Part shown: in pieces, positions 21,040 through 33,419 of the stretch
Position numbering within the stretch: the first letter of the stretch is position 1
Layout of the letters: each line of letters opens with the position of its first letter
Assembly: GCF_910592395.1 (NCBI RefSeq)
Contig: NC_088310.1
Coordinates: 11,355,501-11,419,500, forward strand
DNA: 64,000 nucleotides
Direction: 5' to 3'
From: Lineus longissimus
Lineage: Eukaryota; Nemertea; Pilidiophora; Heteronemertea; Lineidae
Notes under the pieces: model-generated
What the model was told of the DNA's origin: nothing
The model's database searches: none
The model's input: the letters and a program-made list of their open reading frames with translations, nothing else
Translations under genes and position numbers: made by a program

Positions 21040-24000
21040 AAAGCCGAAGGCTTTTCTGCGAAGCGCTACTATGGTTAACGTGCATACGACGTATCCAATG
21101 TAAACAATGTTTCTCAAGTCTATGGATTCGTTTCAAATGGCTTAAATTTGACTTAAAATGGCCGCCAGAAGAGATAAACGCGCGAATGAAGCAACTCGAC
21201 TATTCTGAGCTCCGAGAGAGAACCACATGAATATTCACACGGTTTTTTAATCACACTTCAATTTCAGGCGGTTTACCCCCCGACATATGTGTTTTGATTT
21301 TTGAAACTTTAGTAATAATATCCAAAAGATGCTTAAAATGGATATAATCCCGAATTAATGAAGCAAAAGACAGGAAGGCGTTTGAGGCGTTTCGAGAAAA
21401 AAAATGTTATTTTGAGATTTCAATAAACCTTTTGAACGAATTCCACATGGGCCGTGGTGCGATCCGAAGACACCTCAAGGAGGAATGTATGTTTTTATGG
21501 GGTACCATTGGTTTTGCAGATCTTCTGTTTTTTTCTAAAGAATAATCAATATTCGCTAGCAGGCTTTTTATGCTCCCAGGTATGAAGAGGGTTCTATGTT
21601 CCTTTTGTTCTTTGTTCATCAGTCTGGTGTTCCTCAAGAGTAAAGTGTCTTCAAGTCTGACATGTTTTAGCCAGTGCATTGGGGGGAAGGCCCCTCAAAC
21701 CCCCTATTGGCCTCTCAATAAGTCCTTCCGAGCTGCTTACCCTGGGGCGCTCGAGTGGAACCCCCAAACCTTCATGATAGTGCAGTCCTCTAACAGGCTA
21801 AAACATGGCCAGCAAAAACCCTTTCCAACCAATTTTTTATGCATTAACCATTCGGCAACATGTTGGATGGGGAAAAACCTGATCCCTAGATCCCTGACCC
21901 CTTGAATTGGTTGCCCAGGTACGACCACAAGCAATTGCCTCAAGGAAGCCACCAGTACGACCTCGTGGGAGTCTTGCCAATATCATGCCAGTGAAAAGGA
22001 AGGGTAATGATGGTTGAGGGTTGCAGTTAGGGTACCATCAAAGGAGTACCTCTTCCTCGCTCTGTCAAAGGACTGCACTATCATGAAGGTTTGGGGGTTC
22101 CACTCGAGCGCCCCAGGGTAAGCAGCTCGGAAGGACTTATTGAGAGGCCAATAGGGGGTTTGAGGGGCCTTCCCCCCAATGCACTGGCTAAAACATGTCA
22201 GAAGGACGGGGGTTGGGGGGGGGGGGGGGAGGGGCTCTCCATGGCGACAGTTGCGCGAGTTCAATAGAGCTTGCACTTTATATTAGAATCTGCCAGAGTC
22301 CCAGACTACGATAGTCTGGACACCTTTCGGGGGGGGGGGGGGGTGACATTTTCCATTTCTTTGCCGGCTATTATGGCGATGGAGTTGAGTTACTGCTAAT
22401 GCGATACACGGAGAAAAAAGTCTATCAAAACAGAAAATTGGCGGAAGGAACTATAGCAGGGTCCCAACCAGGGGGTTTGGGGGGTTTCCCCCCAACCTAA
22501 AGGCGCTGCGCGCTTACTAGGGCACTGCACTGATAATATTAGGTGTGTCTAGTGAAGTGATTTTGGACAACAAACCATCGTATATATCTGTTTTTTTCGT
22601 TTTTCCATTTAATTTTGCCACGCCCCTTTTCCAGGGTGTTATTCATATTGATTTATTATGGTCATATGTACGTACATTCGTACAAGGGGACGAGCTTACT
22701 ATGTTCCAACAAATCGAGTACATTCGCAAAATGTTGATTTTTTGGACGCGTGTGAGTAGTGCAAATCGGCCACAAACAATTTATTCCATTTGATTCCATT
22801 TGATTCCATCGACAAATATTTAAAGAAAAGAACGAATATCGTGCCAGTTCGATAGTTTCAGGTTTGATTAGTAAGGTTTGATCCGGGGGTGTGATAATGA
22901 TATGCTACATTAGCCGATAATCAACCTGGGATCGATGAAGTATTGCAGGCGTATGACTGTATGCAACTAAGCTTATGGTGAGCATTCGGAACGAGGTAAT
23001 CACCGTAATTCCCGTCATCCATTAATGTTTACATCGTTCACTGCTTGCTTTCCGTACAAAATCAGTAAGTTTTCTGATGTCGAGGTGATAGAAATACTCA
23101 TCGAAGTGTCAATTAGTTGTCTGTGAATCGCTGGCAGCATTGGTATGACCTGGTTTGGGTGACACTGACTGACAGAGTTGCACTTGCAGCCTGATGCGGA
23201 TGGCCGGTGAATTCTGAAGTCAACGTATACGTATAGGCCGGACATCCTAAACAGCGTCCACCAGCGTCCACCAGCGTCCACCAGGTTTCAAAGTTATCAA
23301 AATTATATTTTCTTGACATAAATCAATAATATCATCAGTGCAGTGCCCTAGTAAGCGCGCAGCGCCTTTAGGTTGGGGGGACCCTGCTATAGTTCCTTCC
23401 GCCAATTTTCTGTTTTGATAGACAGTTTTCTCCGTGTATCGCTTTAGCAGTAACTCAACTCCATCATCATTAATATCCGGCAAAAAAAGCCCCCCCCCCC
23501 CCCACCCCCGTCCTTCCGACATGTTTTAGCTAGTGCATTGGGGGAAAGGCCCCTCAACCCCCCTATTGGCATGGCCTCTCAATAAGTCCTTCTGAGCTGC
23601 TTACCCCGGGGCGCTTGAGTGGAACCTCCAAACCTTGATGATGGTGCAGTCCTTTGACACGTTTACCCAGAGCGAGGAAGAGGTACTCATTTGATGGTAC
23701 CCTTACTGCAACCCTCAACCATCATTACCCTTCCTTTTCACTGGCATGATATTGGCAAGACTACCACGAGGTCGTACTGGTGGCTTCCTTGAGTCAATTG
23801 CTTGTGGTCGTAATATATTCAAGGGGTCAAGGATCAGGTTTTTCCCGCACCAACATGTTGCCGAATGGTTGATGCATAAAAAATTGGTTGGAAAGGGTTT
23901 TTGCAGGCCAAGAGACTGGAAGACACTTGACTCTTGAGGAACACCAGACTGATGAACAAAGAACCTGAGGAACATAGAACCCTCTTCATACCTGGGAGCA

Positions 24001-24505
24001 TAAAAAGCCTGCTAGCGAATATTGATTATTCTTTAGAAAAAAACAGAAGATCTGCAAAACCAATGGTACCCCATAAAAACATACATTCCTCCTTAAGGTG
24101 TCTTCGGATCCCACTACGGCCCATGTGGAATTCGTTCAAAAGGTTTATTGAAATCTCAAAATAAAATTTTTTTTCCGAAACGCCTGCCCGTCTTTTGCTT
24201 CATTATTTCGGGATTATATCCATTTTAAGCATCTTTTGGATATTATTACTAAAGTTTCAAAAATCAAAACACATATGTCGGGGGGTAAACCCCCTGAAAT
24301 TGAAGTGTGATTAAAAAACAGTGTGAATATTCATGTGGTTTTCTCTCGGAGCTCAGAATAGTCGAGTTGCTTCATTCGCGCGTTTATCTCTTCTGGCGGC
24401 CATTTTAAGTCAAATTTAAGCCATTTGAAACGAATCCATGGACTTGAGAAACATTGTTTACATTGGATACGTCGTATGCACGTTAACCATAGTAGCGCTT
24501 CGCGC
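21040..24505. repeat. Large inverted-repeat (foldback) structure, about 3.5 kb
   Basis: Long stretches of 21040-22540 recur as reverse complement in 23325-24505: for example 21050-21420 with 24165-24505, 21420-21660 with 23935-24165, 21800-22080 with 23640-23925, and 22340-22540 with 23325-23500. A 135-bp block at 21655-21790 occurs three times (also inverted at 22070-22205 and direct at 23520-23665). The centre, 22545-23320, is a single-copy spacer with a triple agcgtccacc repeat at 23253-23284. No ORF looks real. It lies between the halves of the Gypsy protease, so it probably inserted there. Confidence 0.8.
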
Positions 24506-24509
24506 TTAA

Positions 24510-25180
24510 AATAGGTTATTTAAAACATATTTTGCAAGTTTTATTGCAATATAGCTTCACAATCTACGTCATTATGTCTTTAGTGGCCGCATCAGGGACA
24601 CCATGCTAAGTCACATAAGCTAAAGTGTGTCGTGGAGGTGTGTCCGCCAGACTACCGCGTGATTGGTTGACCTAGTTGATATCTGTGTCAATTCGTTGTT
24701 TTTGCGACGACCAATAATGACGAATCATCAGCAAGAGTATTGACTTGTCGTAGTGGCCGGTAAGGGCGATGGGACGAGGCCTTATCACTAAGTCCGTAGT
24801 GTAACTAGTTGTAACAACCCTTCTTGGTTTATGCACATTTTGGAGTATTTATACCCTTAAAGAAGCAAATGCTTTCAACACATATAATCTGTGCCTCTTA
24901 ATGATTCAGCGATATCTAGAAATCATCACTTGCGTGTTTCCAGGGAATGTAAAGATTTTTTTTTATATTTTTGCATTTTTCTCCAAATATAGGGTTTAAA
25001 ATGTGCCTTAGCCTGATTATACTTCTAAGCTCTTCAATTAGTACTCGCATTTTAGTCTGGTGGTCCGCCATCTTGGATTCAGTAAGTGAACCAATTGGTC
25101 CAGTCCCTGTTGACAACATTATAGCAATCATTTCTCACAGTGAGCCATTATCGCCGAAGGGCTTGTCTCTTCTTCTTTTC
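24510..25180. other. Stretch between the foldback and the Gypsy protease remainder
   Basis: No coding signal. It may belong to the same insertion as the foldback, because the retropepsin sequence resumes only at about 25183. Confidence 0.4.
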
Positions 25181-25182
25181 TA

Positions 25183-27006
25183 GATCAATATCTTCCAAAT
25201 CTGGAGATACAACCCTTGTCGCAGATTCTAGATATCCAGAGTGCTACTGGGGATAAGCTCCCCTATAAAGGGTTTGTAGAGTTGCCTCTTACAATAAACT
25301 TACTAACATTGGATATTTTATTACTCGTCGTTGCGGATACAGCATATAATGCATTAGTTCCTCTCCTTCTTGGTACAAATGTTCTATGTGAATTGTCTAA
25401 GGACAGAAGTTTGATCGAGGATACTATATGACGTGACACTCTCAAATGCTATGACATAACACATGATCCGATCGGTACGGTTCGCACCAATAAACCAATC
25501 GCCGTAGATAGTAATGCACAAATTTCTATTAAAGGGATTACTCGGTGTAACACCGGTCGTCCGATGAATGTTGTTACAGATTCTTGTGAAACCTTACCAA
25601 GAGGTTTGATTTTGGTATCTTCATTACAGAAGATTCCCTCTGCAGGTAAGACAAAGAAAGTGGCTGTTGTGCTACAAAATATTACATCTCAACCTATTTC
25701 TGTTCCAGGAAGATTTGTAATATGCAAATTGACAGAGGCCAATTAGGATATCAAACCACCTGTTTTAGATGCGGTCGACGATTCTCTTCTTTCAGATAGC
25801 ACTCATGCTACAGAAACCTATGGTACAGTTCCTAAGTCTGATGAGTATGACGTTGATCGATCTCCTTTTCCAGATGCTTCTAATGCTGGGATAAACAGTG
25901 GTCCTCTGTTGGATTCCGACTTTTTGAAACTTTTTAAATTTCAGGAAGACATTGACTATGATCATTTGTCCGATCTACAGTCTCGTTTGGTGAAATGGAA
26001 ATCAGCATTTTCCCAACACGACTCTGATTTAGGTCGTACCAACCTGTGAAAACATCGTATAGATTTGTCAGACAACAAACCATTCAAGATCCGTCATCGC
26101 ACCATTCCTCCTACTATGTATGATGATGTCCGAATCCATTTGAAACAAATGCTTGGAAGTGACGTTATTCGGGATTCTATGAGTGCGTATGCTTCTCCGG
26201 TCGTTATTGTACGTAAAAAGGACAACTCTCTTAGGTTTTGTATAGATCTGAGGGAGCTTAATAAACGTACAATCAAAGACGCATAGTTTACCCAGGATTG
26301 ATGAGACCCTCAATGCTATTGCTGGGTCCACTTGGTTCTCATGTCTAGACATGAAGGCGGGCTATTGGCAAGTGGAGATAGAGGAATCTCAAAAACATCT
26401 CACAGCTTTCTCGGTAGGACCGTTAGGATTTTATGAGTGCAATGTTATGCCATTCTGGGCTACAAATGCTCCAAGTACATTTCAACGTTTGATGGAACTT
26501 GCTTTGCAGGACATAAATCTAGAAATCTGTCTTGTTTACTTGGATAATATTATTGTTTTTTCAAAGTCTGTGGAAGATAATTTGAATAGGTTGGAACTTG
26601 TTTTCGAGAGGATGGTGAAAGCTAATGTGAAGCTCAAACCCTCTAAATGTCAGTTTCTGATGAGACGTGTAAAATATCTTGGTTATATTATTTCAGAGTA
26701 AGGTATTGAGATGGATCCCGATAATGTCGAGGCGGGCCGGACTTGGCCGCGGCCCTCGTCTGTTGATGACTTCCGACGTTATCTTGTATTCTCGTCCTAT
26801 AATCGTAGATTTGTAATAGATTGTGCCATGATTGCTTAACCCCTTAACGATTTACTGCATTGTTCTTCTGGGAAGAAGAGCAAGGACAAACCTCCTTGGT
26901 TATGGGGTGAAAAGGAACAAGCGGCATTTGATAAACTGAACATATTACTGTGTGAACCACCAATCCTCGGTTTTGCCGACTATTCTTTACCGTATGAGTT
27001 GGAGAT
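25183..27006 (+). pseudogene. Gypsy protease remainder, RT and RNase H start, decayed
   Basis: Protease C-terminus: ALVPLLLGTNVL near 25365. RT from about 26050: SAYASPVVIVRKKDNSLRFC, DLRELNKRTIKDA (stop from a lost base at about 26284), then CLDMKAGYWQVEIEE, APSTFQRLM and VYLDNIIVFSKSVEDN. The catalytic box is YLDN, not YLDD, so the second catalytic Asp is lost. In-frame stops occur at about 26047 and 26700. A partial RNase H start (KEQAAFDKL..LCEPPILGFADYSLPYELE) is cut at 27006 by a TA-flanked element. Not functional. Confidence 0.75.
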
Positions 27007-27213
27007 ACTCTAGTCTCGGCTTTTTATGGTGTGTTTGCAATATGCAGGCCATTCCCCTTCACAAACTACGTAGAGCATGGTTACTCACCGCTTTTGTGAT
27101 GAAACGGCCAATCAGATGGCGGAGCAATTCCGAAGTGTGCTATGGTCGATTTCGCGGTTATGCTAAACACTCAGGCAGTTTGTTGAATCGCTCCTATGAA
27201 AGAGATCTGACCT

Positions 27214-27546
27214 ATGAGCAGTTCCGAAGTTCCAGTGTCAATGGTATTTCCAAAATTGGGTCCGGGGTGGTTTTTTGAATTGTTTGTTGTCAACATTGTG
27301 AGCAATGCCTGTGCCTGTGGTGCCGTGAGTCACCAGGTTATCGAAAATGGATTCGAGGCAGCTTTACGCCAAGGCCAGGTCGAGGCTGGACCACTTCCAC
27401 AACTTGACGAAGAACATGCAGATGGAATTGAGTTCATGGCCATGCTAGATGATGAAGTGGATCAGGCCTATAGTGCTCTGCAGGATGCGAGAGAACACGG
27501 ACTGTGCCTTTGTACTGTCTGTGTCAACATTAGTTGTCCACCATAA
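27214..27546 (+). CDS. Unrecognised 110-residue ORF inside the TA element
   Basis: The ORF starts MSSSEVPVSMVFPKLG and contains an acidic stretch (LDEEHADGIEFMAMLDDEVDQAY) and a C-terminal CLCTVCVNISC. I recognise no family. The last 14 bases lie in the nested MITE, so the natural C-terminus may be lost. It may be chance. Confidence 0.25.
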   Translation: MSSSEVPVSMVFPKLGPGWFFELFVVNIVSNACACGAVSHQVIENGFEAALRQGQVEAGPLPQLDEEHADGIEFMAMLDDEVDQAYSALQDAREHGLCLCTVCVNISCPP

Positions 27547-27785
27547 ATCACCTTCGTGGCACTTATTTACCCACCAAATCTCTAAAAACTTCCCCATAAT
27601 AATCTCTGATTTCTAAACCTGCATTCAATGGTATTTCAACAGAACTACCATGTTTTGCTGCAATGAAATGCAGAAAAATACTACTGAATGCAGGTTTCCC
27701 AAATCTGAATTTGATTTTGTGGAAGTTTTTAGATAAGAATTTGATGGGTAAATAAGCGCCATGAAGCCGATTTATGGTGGGTAAC
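27533..27785. mobile_element. 253-bp MITE with TA duplication, nested
   Basis: Inverted repeats of about 100 bp start GTTGTCCACCATAAATC and end GATTTATGGTGGGTAAC. TA flanks both ends (27531-27532, 27786-27787). Most of the element is palindromic. Confidence 0.7.
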
Positions 27786-28584
27786 TAATTTTGACCCAGA
27801 CAGAAGCCTGAATATCTAAGCAGATCCATGACGTCGACTTATGTCATGACGTCAGTCACGTTGGCAAGAGGAAAAACCATTGTTGTTTTCGGCCGTTATA
27901 CAACATCGTCGCTGCATGTGCTTACTGTGTACATTACCGAGTGACGTACTGCACATCTTAGCAATCTATGGGTAATAAGGTTCACGTTGGTTCACGTTGG
28001 CTTTTGTCCTTAGCGACGTTTGACGTGTTTAGAAAAAAATGGCCTGTGTTGAAACGTGTAAACAGGTTCCCCAATCATCCCCCTGGATATATCTATCTAT
28101 CTCATTTCTTGTTTACCTCGATGCAAAAAGTTCAATTCTGAATTGAGACTGTAGTCATTTCCTATGTTTAGAGAAAAATGCACCAAACGTTGCAATTTTA
28201 AGGAAAATTTAGACACCCAGGCAGTTTATGGTTCATACTCAGAATGTAAAATTCGCGCATTTCTTTTGCGACACCCTGCATTATAGCATTACTTTTATTT
28301 ATCGTAATAACAGTGTGAAGTAAAACTTTCAATATTACAAACTGCATCAATTTCGGTCATACATTGAACATTAAAAGATTGGATGTAATGAACCATAACT
28401 TTCCCTGTGGCTCAATCAATTTCACAAGGACCGCGTCCCATGCTAGCAGTCACACGATTCAAATGTGAATGACAGACGTTCAGCCATTCATATGGTGGAG
28501 GCGGTCTTCCATTACAAATCACCACTGTGTAGGCGGTAGGCCGTGGAGATAATGAACCCACCATAAAAAGCCGAGACTAGAGTA

Positions 28585-28968
28585 TATGGAATAAATTCTT
28601 AAACATACCAAACAGAATTAATTTCAACATGTTTAAACACTTTCTAAAGGACATTTAGAATTTTTTGATGTATAACTTGATTTTGGCCCGTAGGGGGTTA
28701 ATGTGCATTCCTACGCGTGGGAAAAATGCATTTTTGAATTTAGCTCCCTCATATTACCCTAATATCATCACTTAAAATTTGCCCGCTAATTTGTCAAACG
28801 AAATTATTTTTCTAGACACTTTTTTCACACTGGGCCCATGGCCTAAGTGTATAACGTTTAACAACAGCAGAATGGGGTGGACTGTAGCCCGCATATCTAA
28901 TATCTAATGGCTGTTATCGTATGTAATTATCCGAGTTTGGCAGGAGAGAGACCTAGGCCCTTTACGTG
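28585..28968. other. Stretch between two elements, nothing recognised
   Basis: AT-rich, no ORF. The interrupted Gypsy pol does not resume here. Confidence 0.4.
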
Positions 28969-30031
28969 TATGGCAAGCCAGAGTGGACACAATTCGTATT
29001 TAATATCCTTATATATTGTTATTTTATGTGGATATATATTCATATTTTATGTCCATATATATTCCGACCAATCAGAATGAATTTCTTTATATGCACAATA
29101 ATTCATTTTATATACACATAAATTCCATTTTATGTCCACATAAAATCCGATTTTATGTCCATATAAATTATTTTATGTGGAGATATATTGGTATTTTATG
29201 TCCATATAAATTAGATTATATCTACACATAAATTAGACCGGACGAATTTATCACCACATAAATTCCCATTTTATATGGACATAAAATCAGCCAATCAGAA
29301 TGCCGCTTTATATGTGCTTATATATTCCACTTCCGTATTGAAAACGTCTACTTCCGTATTAGAATCGGTCACTTCCGTATTAAAATACTTTTGGCCAATG
29401 GGAACCATCGTTTCATTGGCGCGCGCAACTCCATTGTATTGTGGGCGTGCAGGGGAGTGAGCGTGGCATTGTGTTAAGTGTGCAGAGTTCAACAGTCAAC
29501 CCTCTGCCTATTATCTGCTGAACAATGACTCTTCCGACCCACAATGCAGCTGCGCGCGCCAATGAAACGATGGTTCCCATTGGCCAAAAGTATTTTAATA
29601 CGGAAGTGACCGATTCTAATACGGAAGTAGAAGTTTTCAATACGGAAGTGGAATATATAAGCACATATAAAGCGGCATTCTGATTAGCTGATTTTATGTC
29701 CATATAAAATGGGAATTTATGTGGTGATAAATTCGTCCGGTCTAATTTATGTGTAGATATAATCTAATTTATATGGACATAAAATACCAATATATCTCCA
29801 CATAAAATAATTTATATGGACATAAAATCGGATTTCATGTGGACATAAAATGGAATTTATGTGGACATAAAATGGAATTTATGTGTATATAAAATGAATT
29901 ATTGTGCATATAAAGAAATTCATTCTGATTGGTCGGAATATATATGGACATAAAATATGAATATATATCCACATAAAATAACAATATATAAGGATATAAA
30001 ATACGAATTGTGTCCACTCTGGCTTGCCATA
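28969..30031. mobile_element. Foldback element with arms of about 480 bp
   Basis: The left arm (28969-29440) and right arm (29538-30031) are near-perfect reverse complements around a 97-bp centre. Ends are TATGGCAAGCC...GGCTTGCCATA, flanked by the 6-bp direct duplication TACGTG (28963-28968, 30032-30037). The arms are built of short words such as ttatgtccatat and acttccgtatt. The right arm carries an extra 21-bp tandem copy near 29838-29881. No coding capacity. Confidence 0.85.
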
Positions 30032-30380
30032 TACGTGAGCCTATTGCGTATGAGGTGATCACTTTTTGTATAAATGCAGGTCTTTCAGGCCTGTGGTGGC
30101 ACACTTACGGAGGTGAACGTGCGGAAAGGTAAGTGCGCATTCGTCAAAAACGCGTTGGACTTCCTCGATTTTAGAAACCTATGGTTTGGCCAAATATTCC
30201 AACCATATTAGGCATATGTAGTAGCATGGTACTGTGATATACATGTAGTTCATTGTAATAGTTTATACTCTTATCTCCAGAACTATGACACCAGATAACT
30301 CCACCTCGAACTGGTCATTTAATATTCACCATGCCTCACAATTATGACCTGCTTATTTCTGGTTGGTTGATGCAATACAG

Positions 30381-30601
30381 AAGAGGATGGTACCTGCCCA
30401 CCAATTTCCCGTCGAGAGGTCCTCCGTGTGATAGGCCTTGCTTGGGGTCGAATGACGGAGAAAGCAGTTCGCCTTGCCTGGCAAGCAAGCAGATTAGTAC
30501 AAAATAATGATTTAGAAATAGACGTCAACGACCTAGTTGTTGAAGAGGAAGAGGAGGGCAAGGGTCCCGAGTTTTTGCCCCTCCTAGATGTTGATGACTA
30601 A
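30381..30601 (+). CDS. Possible terminal exon of an unrecognised gene
   Basis: After a plausible acceptor (gatgcaatacag) the frame reads EEDGTCPPISRREVLRVIGL, then AWGRMTEKAVRLAWQASRLV, then an acidic tail (VVEEEEEGKGPEFLPLLDVDD) and TAA at 30599-30601. The helical Trp-containing part is vaguely like C-terminal segments of pogo/Tigger-type proteins, but I cannot name the family. A possible upstream 5' exon ends at about 30120 before gtaagt, with tataaat at about 30071. Confidence 0.3.
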
Positions 30602-31668
30602 TGTACAGTAATATTCTTTTCTTGCGAACTTGCGTCTTTTTCTGTGTTTTGTCAACGGTACTTGTGTCGCAATAAGAATTGATAATTGTCCTAAATCTGT
30701 TGATGTTGGCAATTTCAACACAATTCCGTGTCATTTGACTGGTGCCATGGGACATGTGCCCTAAACACCTGTCTACTTCTAACCCCGAATATTCATTGTA
30801 AACCCTATACCCTGCCAACCACATTCATACTGCCAAGCGGCAAGAAGGTCTACATGAAATGACATGGTTAGACCGTCTCAGCCAGTGTACGGAAACATTG
30901 AAACTGATGAGTCGGTATAGCTCGACTGACAATAGCAAACGTCCAACACAGTGTCTTCATAGTAAAGCACGCCAATTGCATGACACAATAGGCCTACACC
31001 GGGTGCGACGGCGATCCTCCAAAGACACCAAACCGCAATACTCGTATGTAATACCTCGAGTTATTCCATTGAAATCACCTACTCCTGGTACAGGTCTATA
31101 AAACTAGGGAATTATAGATCGGGTTGATCGAGGCCGAGGTAAGTGGGATTTTCCCGTATATAGAATTGGCCTTGGGTTACGAGTTTTAGAGAACTTGTAA
31201 GGTATTTGTCCATGGTTTGGGTTATGGACCGAACATCCCACGAAAACGAGGCATTTTCAGTCAAAGCGAGGCATCTCTGTCGTCTGCTAACGGAAACAAA
31301 ATAATTTGAAGTGTTATCCCCTTCCAACAGCAAAGAGCTCCTGGAATGGGACCAAACATCCGGGAATGGGACCAAACATCCAAGCAATGGCGTACGAAAA
31401 TCATTTTGATAAGGTTTTTTGGTTGCATTTGTCTGTCATACTCGTCTTAAATTAGAGAACCGGTTTTCGCAAAACTGTCTCATCAAACAGATCATTTTGA
31501 GCTATATGATAATGCCAATTATGTTACGTACTAAGTATATCCCAAAAATCCGGAATTTGAATAGTATTGTCGGCCTCAGAAATATTTATCGAGGGTATTC
31601 AGGTGTGACGAGAAGCGAACATAATTCATTTCTATTGGTCAAAATGATTACCGAGATTAACTGTCCAG
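30602..31668. other. Intergenic stretch
   Basis: No supported gene. One short tandem duplication (gggaatgggaccaaacatcc-like, 31344-31382) is present. Confidence 0.4.
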
Positions 31669-31745
31669 TTTAGCTCACTTAGTAGCACTGCTGGCATGGT
31701 ATGTATTTTGCCAAATACATCGTGGGTTCGACTCCATTTGGAATC
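31669..31745 (+). ncRNA. tRNA-like pol III sequence (pseudo-tRNA or SINE head)
   Basis: An A-box-like tagctcacttagtagc is followed about 45 nt later by a perfect-looking B box (gggttcgactcc) and then a run of T at 31746. The T-stem and acceptor stem pair poorly, so it is not a convincing functional tRNA. Confidence 0.35.
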
Positions 31746-31869
31746 CTTTTTTCAATTCCTTTTTTCACATTATTATCATTCAATTACATGTACTTTTATT
31801 TTAAATTGTTCAATTCCTTTGCTATGATATTTTTTTATAAAAGTGCACTAGATTATTTTGAAGTCGAAA

Positions 31870-32800
31870 AGTAATTGCCCTCTCAATCGAAAATAGATAT
31901 ACATGTAAGTTTCCTTACTGTTTTTTTTGTGAGAAAACCACGTGGAACGACTTACACGAGAAACGCGTTGAACTGCGCGGAAAGGTCCTGCCGAACCACA
32001 TGGCCATTTTATGAGGTGCCAAACGCCATGCCAAATCCAAAAATATCCACTAACGCGGGCTATTACGTCCACGCACTTTTGTGCACGTTCGCATACACGT
32101 AAAACGTACTGCAAAAGGTCTTTATTAATAAGGTCGATGTCGTCCGCGAAGCGGAGATCGCTGATCACCCTCTGAGACTGATGGTGAATTAGCGCTTCAG
32201 ACATGATATTCTCCTGGAAGATGTTGCACATCCGCTCTCCTACTGATATTGGGGAACATTCGCTGAATTCCTCTCCTCTCTTAACCATGCTGGTTAATGC
32301 CCTGTACAATACTTCAATAAAGTTTATGATGCCTCTGATGTTATTGAACCGCCGCATAACTGCCCAATACGATCAAAACACTTCTTATAGTCTACGTAGG
32401 TGTGGAATATATGATTCCCTAGCCTTAGCTCCTGCACTTAAAAAACACTCTCGGGTTGAAGATATGTTCTGCTGTTGATCTACCCTTCCTAAAACCAGCT
32501 TGCGCTTTGGAGAAGATAGCTTCTGATTGTGGCTGTAGGCGCCTCAGCAGTACTTTCAACAGGGTCTAGCTTTGGTGACTACATAGGCTATTGTTCTGTA
32601 GTTCTGGCATTTCCGTACGTTACCTTTCTTTGGGAGTGGGAGGACAATGGGTGTTGTCCAATCATGTGGCCATTCTCCAGTTCTTGCATGCCGATCCTGG
32701 TGTAGGCTTTCACTACAGGCTCACCACCAGTAGCCAGAAGCTACGCCGGTATGTTGTCTATACCTGGAGCCTTTCCGTGTTTGAGGCTTTAATTGCTGTC
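31870..32800 (-). pseudogene. RTE-type LINE reverse transcriptase relic
   Basis: On the minus strand, degenerate frames include IFQENIMSEALIHHQSQ and VISDLRFADDIDLI, the RT block with the FADD catalytic motif in the form typical of RTE/BovB-like LINEs. Upstream sequence (32360-32800) has scattered matches with many stops. Non-functional. Confidence 0.6.
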
Positions 32801-33419
32801 TGAGCTAATTGCTGGGGGGGGGGGGGGGGGGTAAATTGGCCATATTTAGGTGACTAATCTGCACAGTGTGGGCACTGGGACGTGTTTGATTCACCACTAA
32901 ATATATTCATCGTAAAGGCGTGGATAGTTTTGACGTATTATGAGATGGGAGAGACCCATATTGGCGACTTCATGTAACTTTATCTTGCCTACTAAGCTGC
33001 TGCCTAGAGAGTTTCTTAGAGTACATCTCCTTAGTTCATAGGGTAGGCCCTACTAAAAATTGAAAAAAAGAAAAAAGAAAGAAAAACAAACTTGGAGAAG
33101 TATTTGATTTTAATAGGAGAACAAATATTAGGAAGTTAACAAACATGTGAATACTCTCAACTCGACTGTATAAGACCAGATCATATATTTCTTGCCCGCC
33201 CATCATATGTTAATCATACATGTAGGATTACCCAAAATCACGATTCCAACCAATGAGGTCTGACGAGAATTTATACAGGCCTAACACCCCTAATCTGGAT
33301 GAATATCATTGTGAAACATAATAAACGTGGTATTGGGCGGTAGTATCAACCTGGTATTATAGAGCCGAGTCTAGAGTATTTTAATGTGACTTAAGGCCTG
33401 TGTACACTAGTAAAATATT
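32801..33419. other. Non-coding stretch with a G run and a diverged element end
   Basis: A run of G lies at about 32814-32830. At about 33361 there is a partial match to the TIR of the element at 27008-28582. No gene is seen. Confidence 0.45.

Larger units (their letters stand above)
17720..27006 (+). mobile_element. Ty3/Gypsy retrotransposon, decayed and interrupted
   Basis: In order: LTR 17720-18051, primer-binding site 18057-18072, gag to 20715, start of protease to about 20905, a large inverted-repeat insertion, end of protease from about 25183, RT to 26700 and the start of RNase H to 27006, where a TA-flanked element cuts it. No 3' LTR, integrase or RNase H remainder was found after 28584. 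Several stops and frameshifts show it is not autonomous. Confidence 0.7.
27008..28582. mobile_element. Tc1/mariner-like non-autonomous element with TA duplication
   Basis: Perfect terminal inverted repeats of at least 24 bp start CTCTAGTCTCGGCTTTTTAT at 27008 and end as its complement at 28582. Both sides carry TA (27006-27007, 28583-28584). The body contains an unrecognised 110-codon ORF (27214-27546) and a nested 253-bp MITE. A diverged end of the same family (agagccgagtctagagtat) is seen at about 33361. Confidence 0.75.

Noticed and set aside
31669-31745. Functional tRNA gene
   Set aside because: T-stem and acceptor stem do not pair well; kept only as a tRNA-like sequence.
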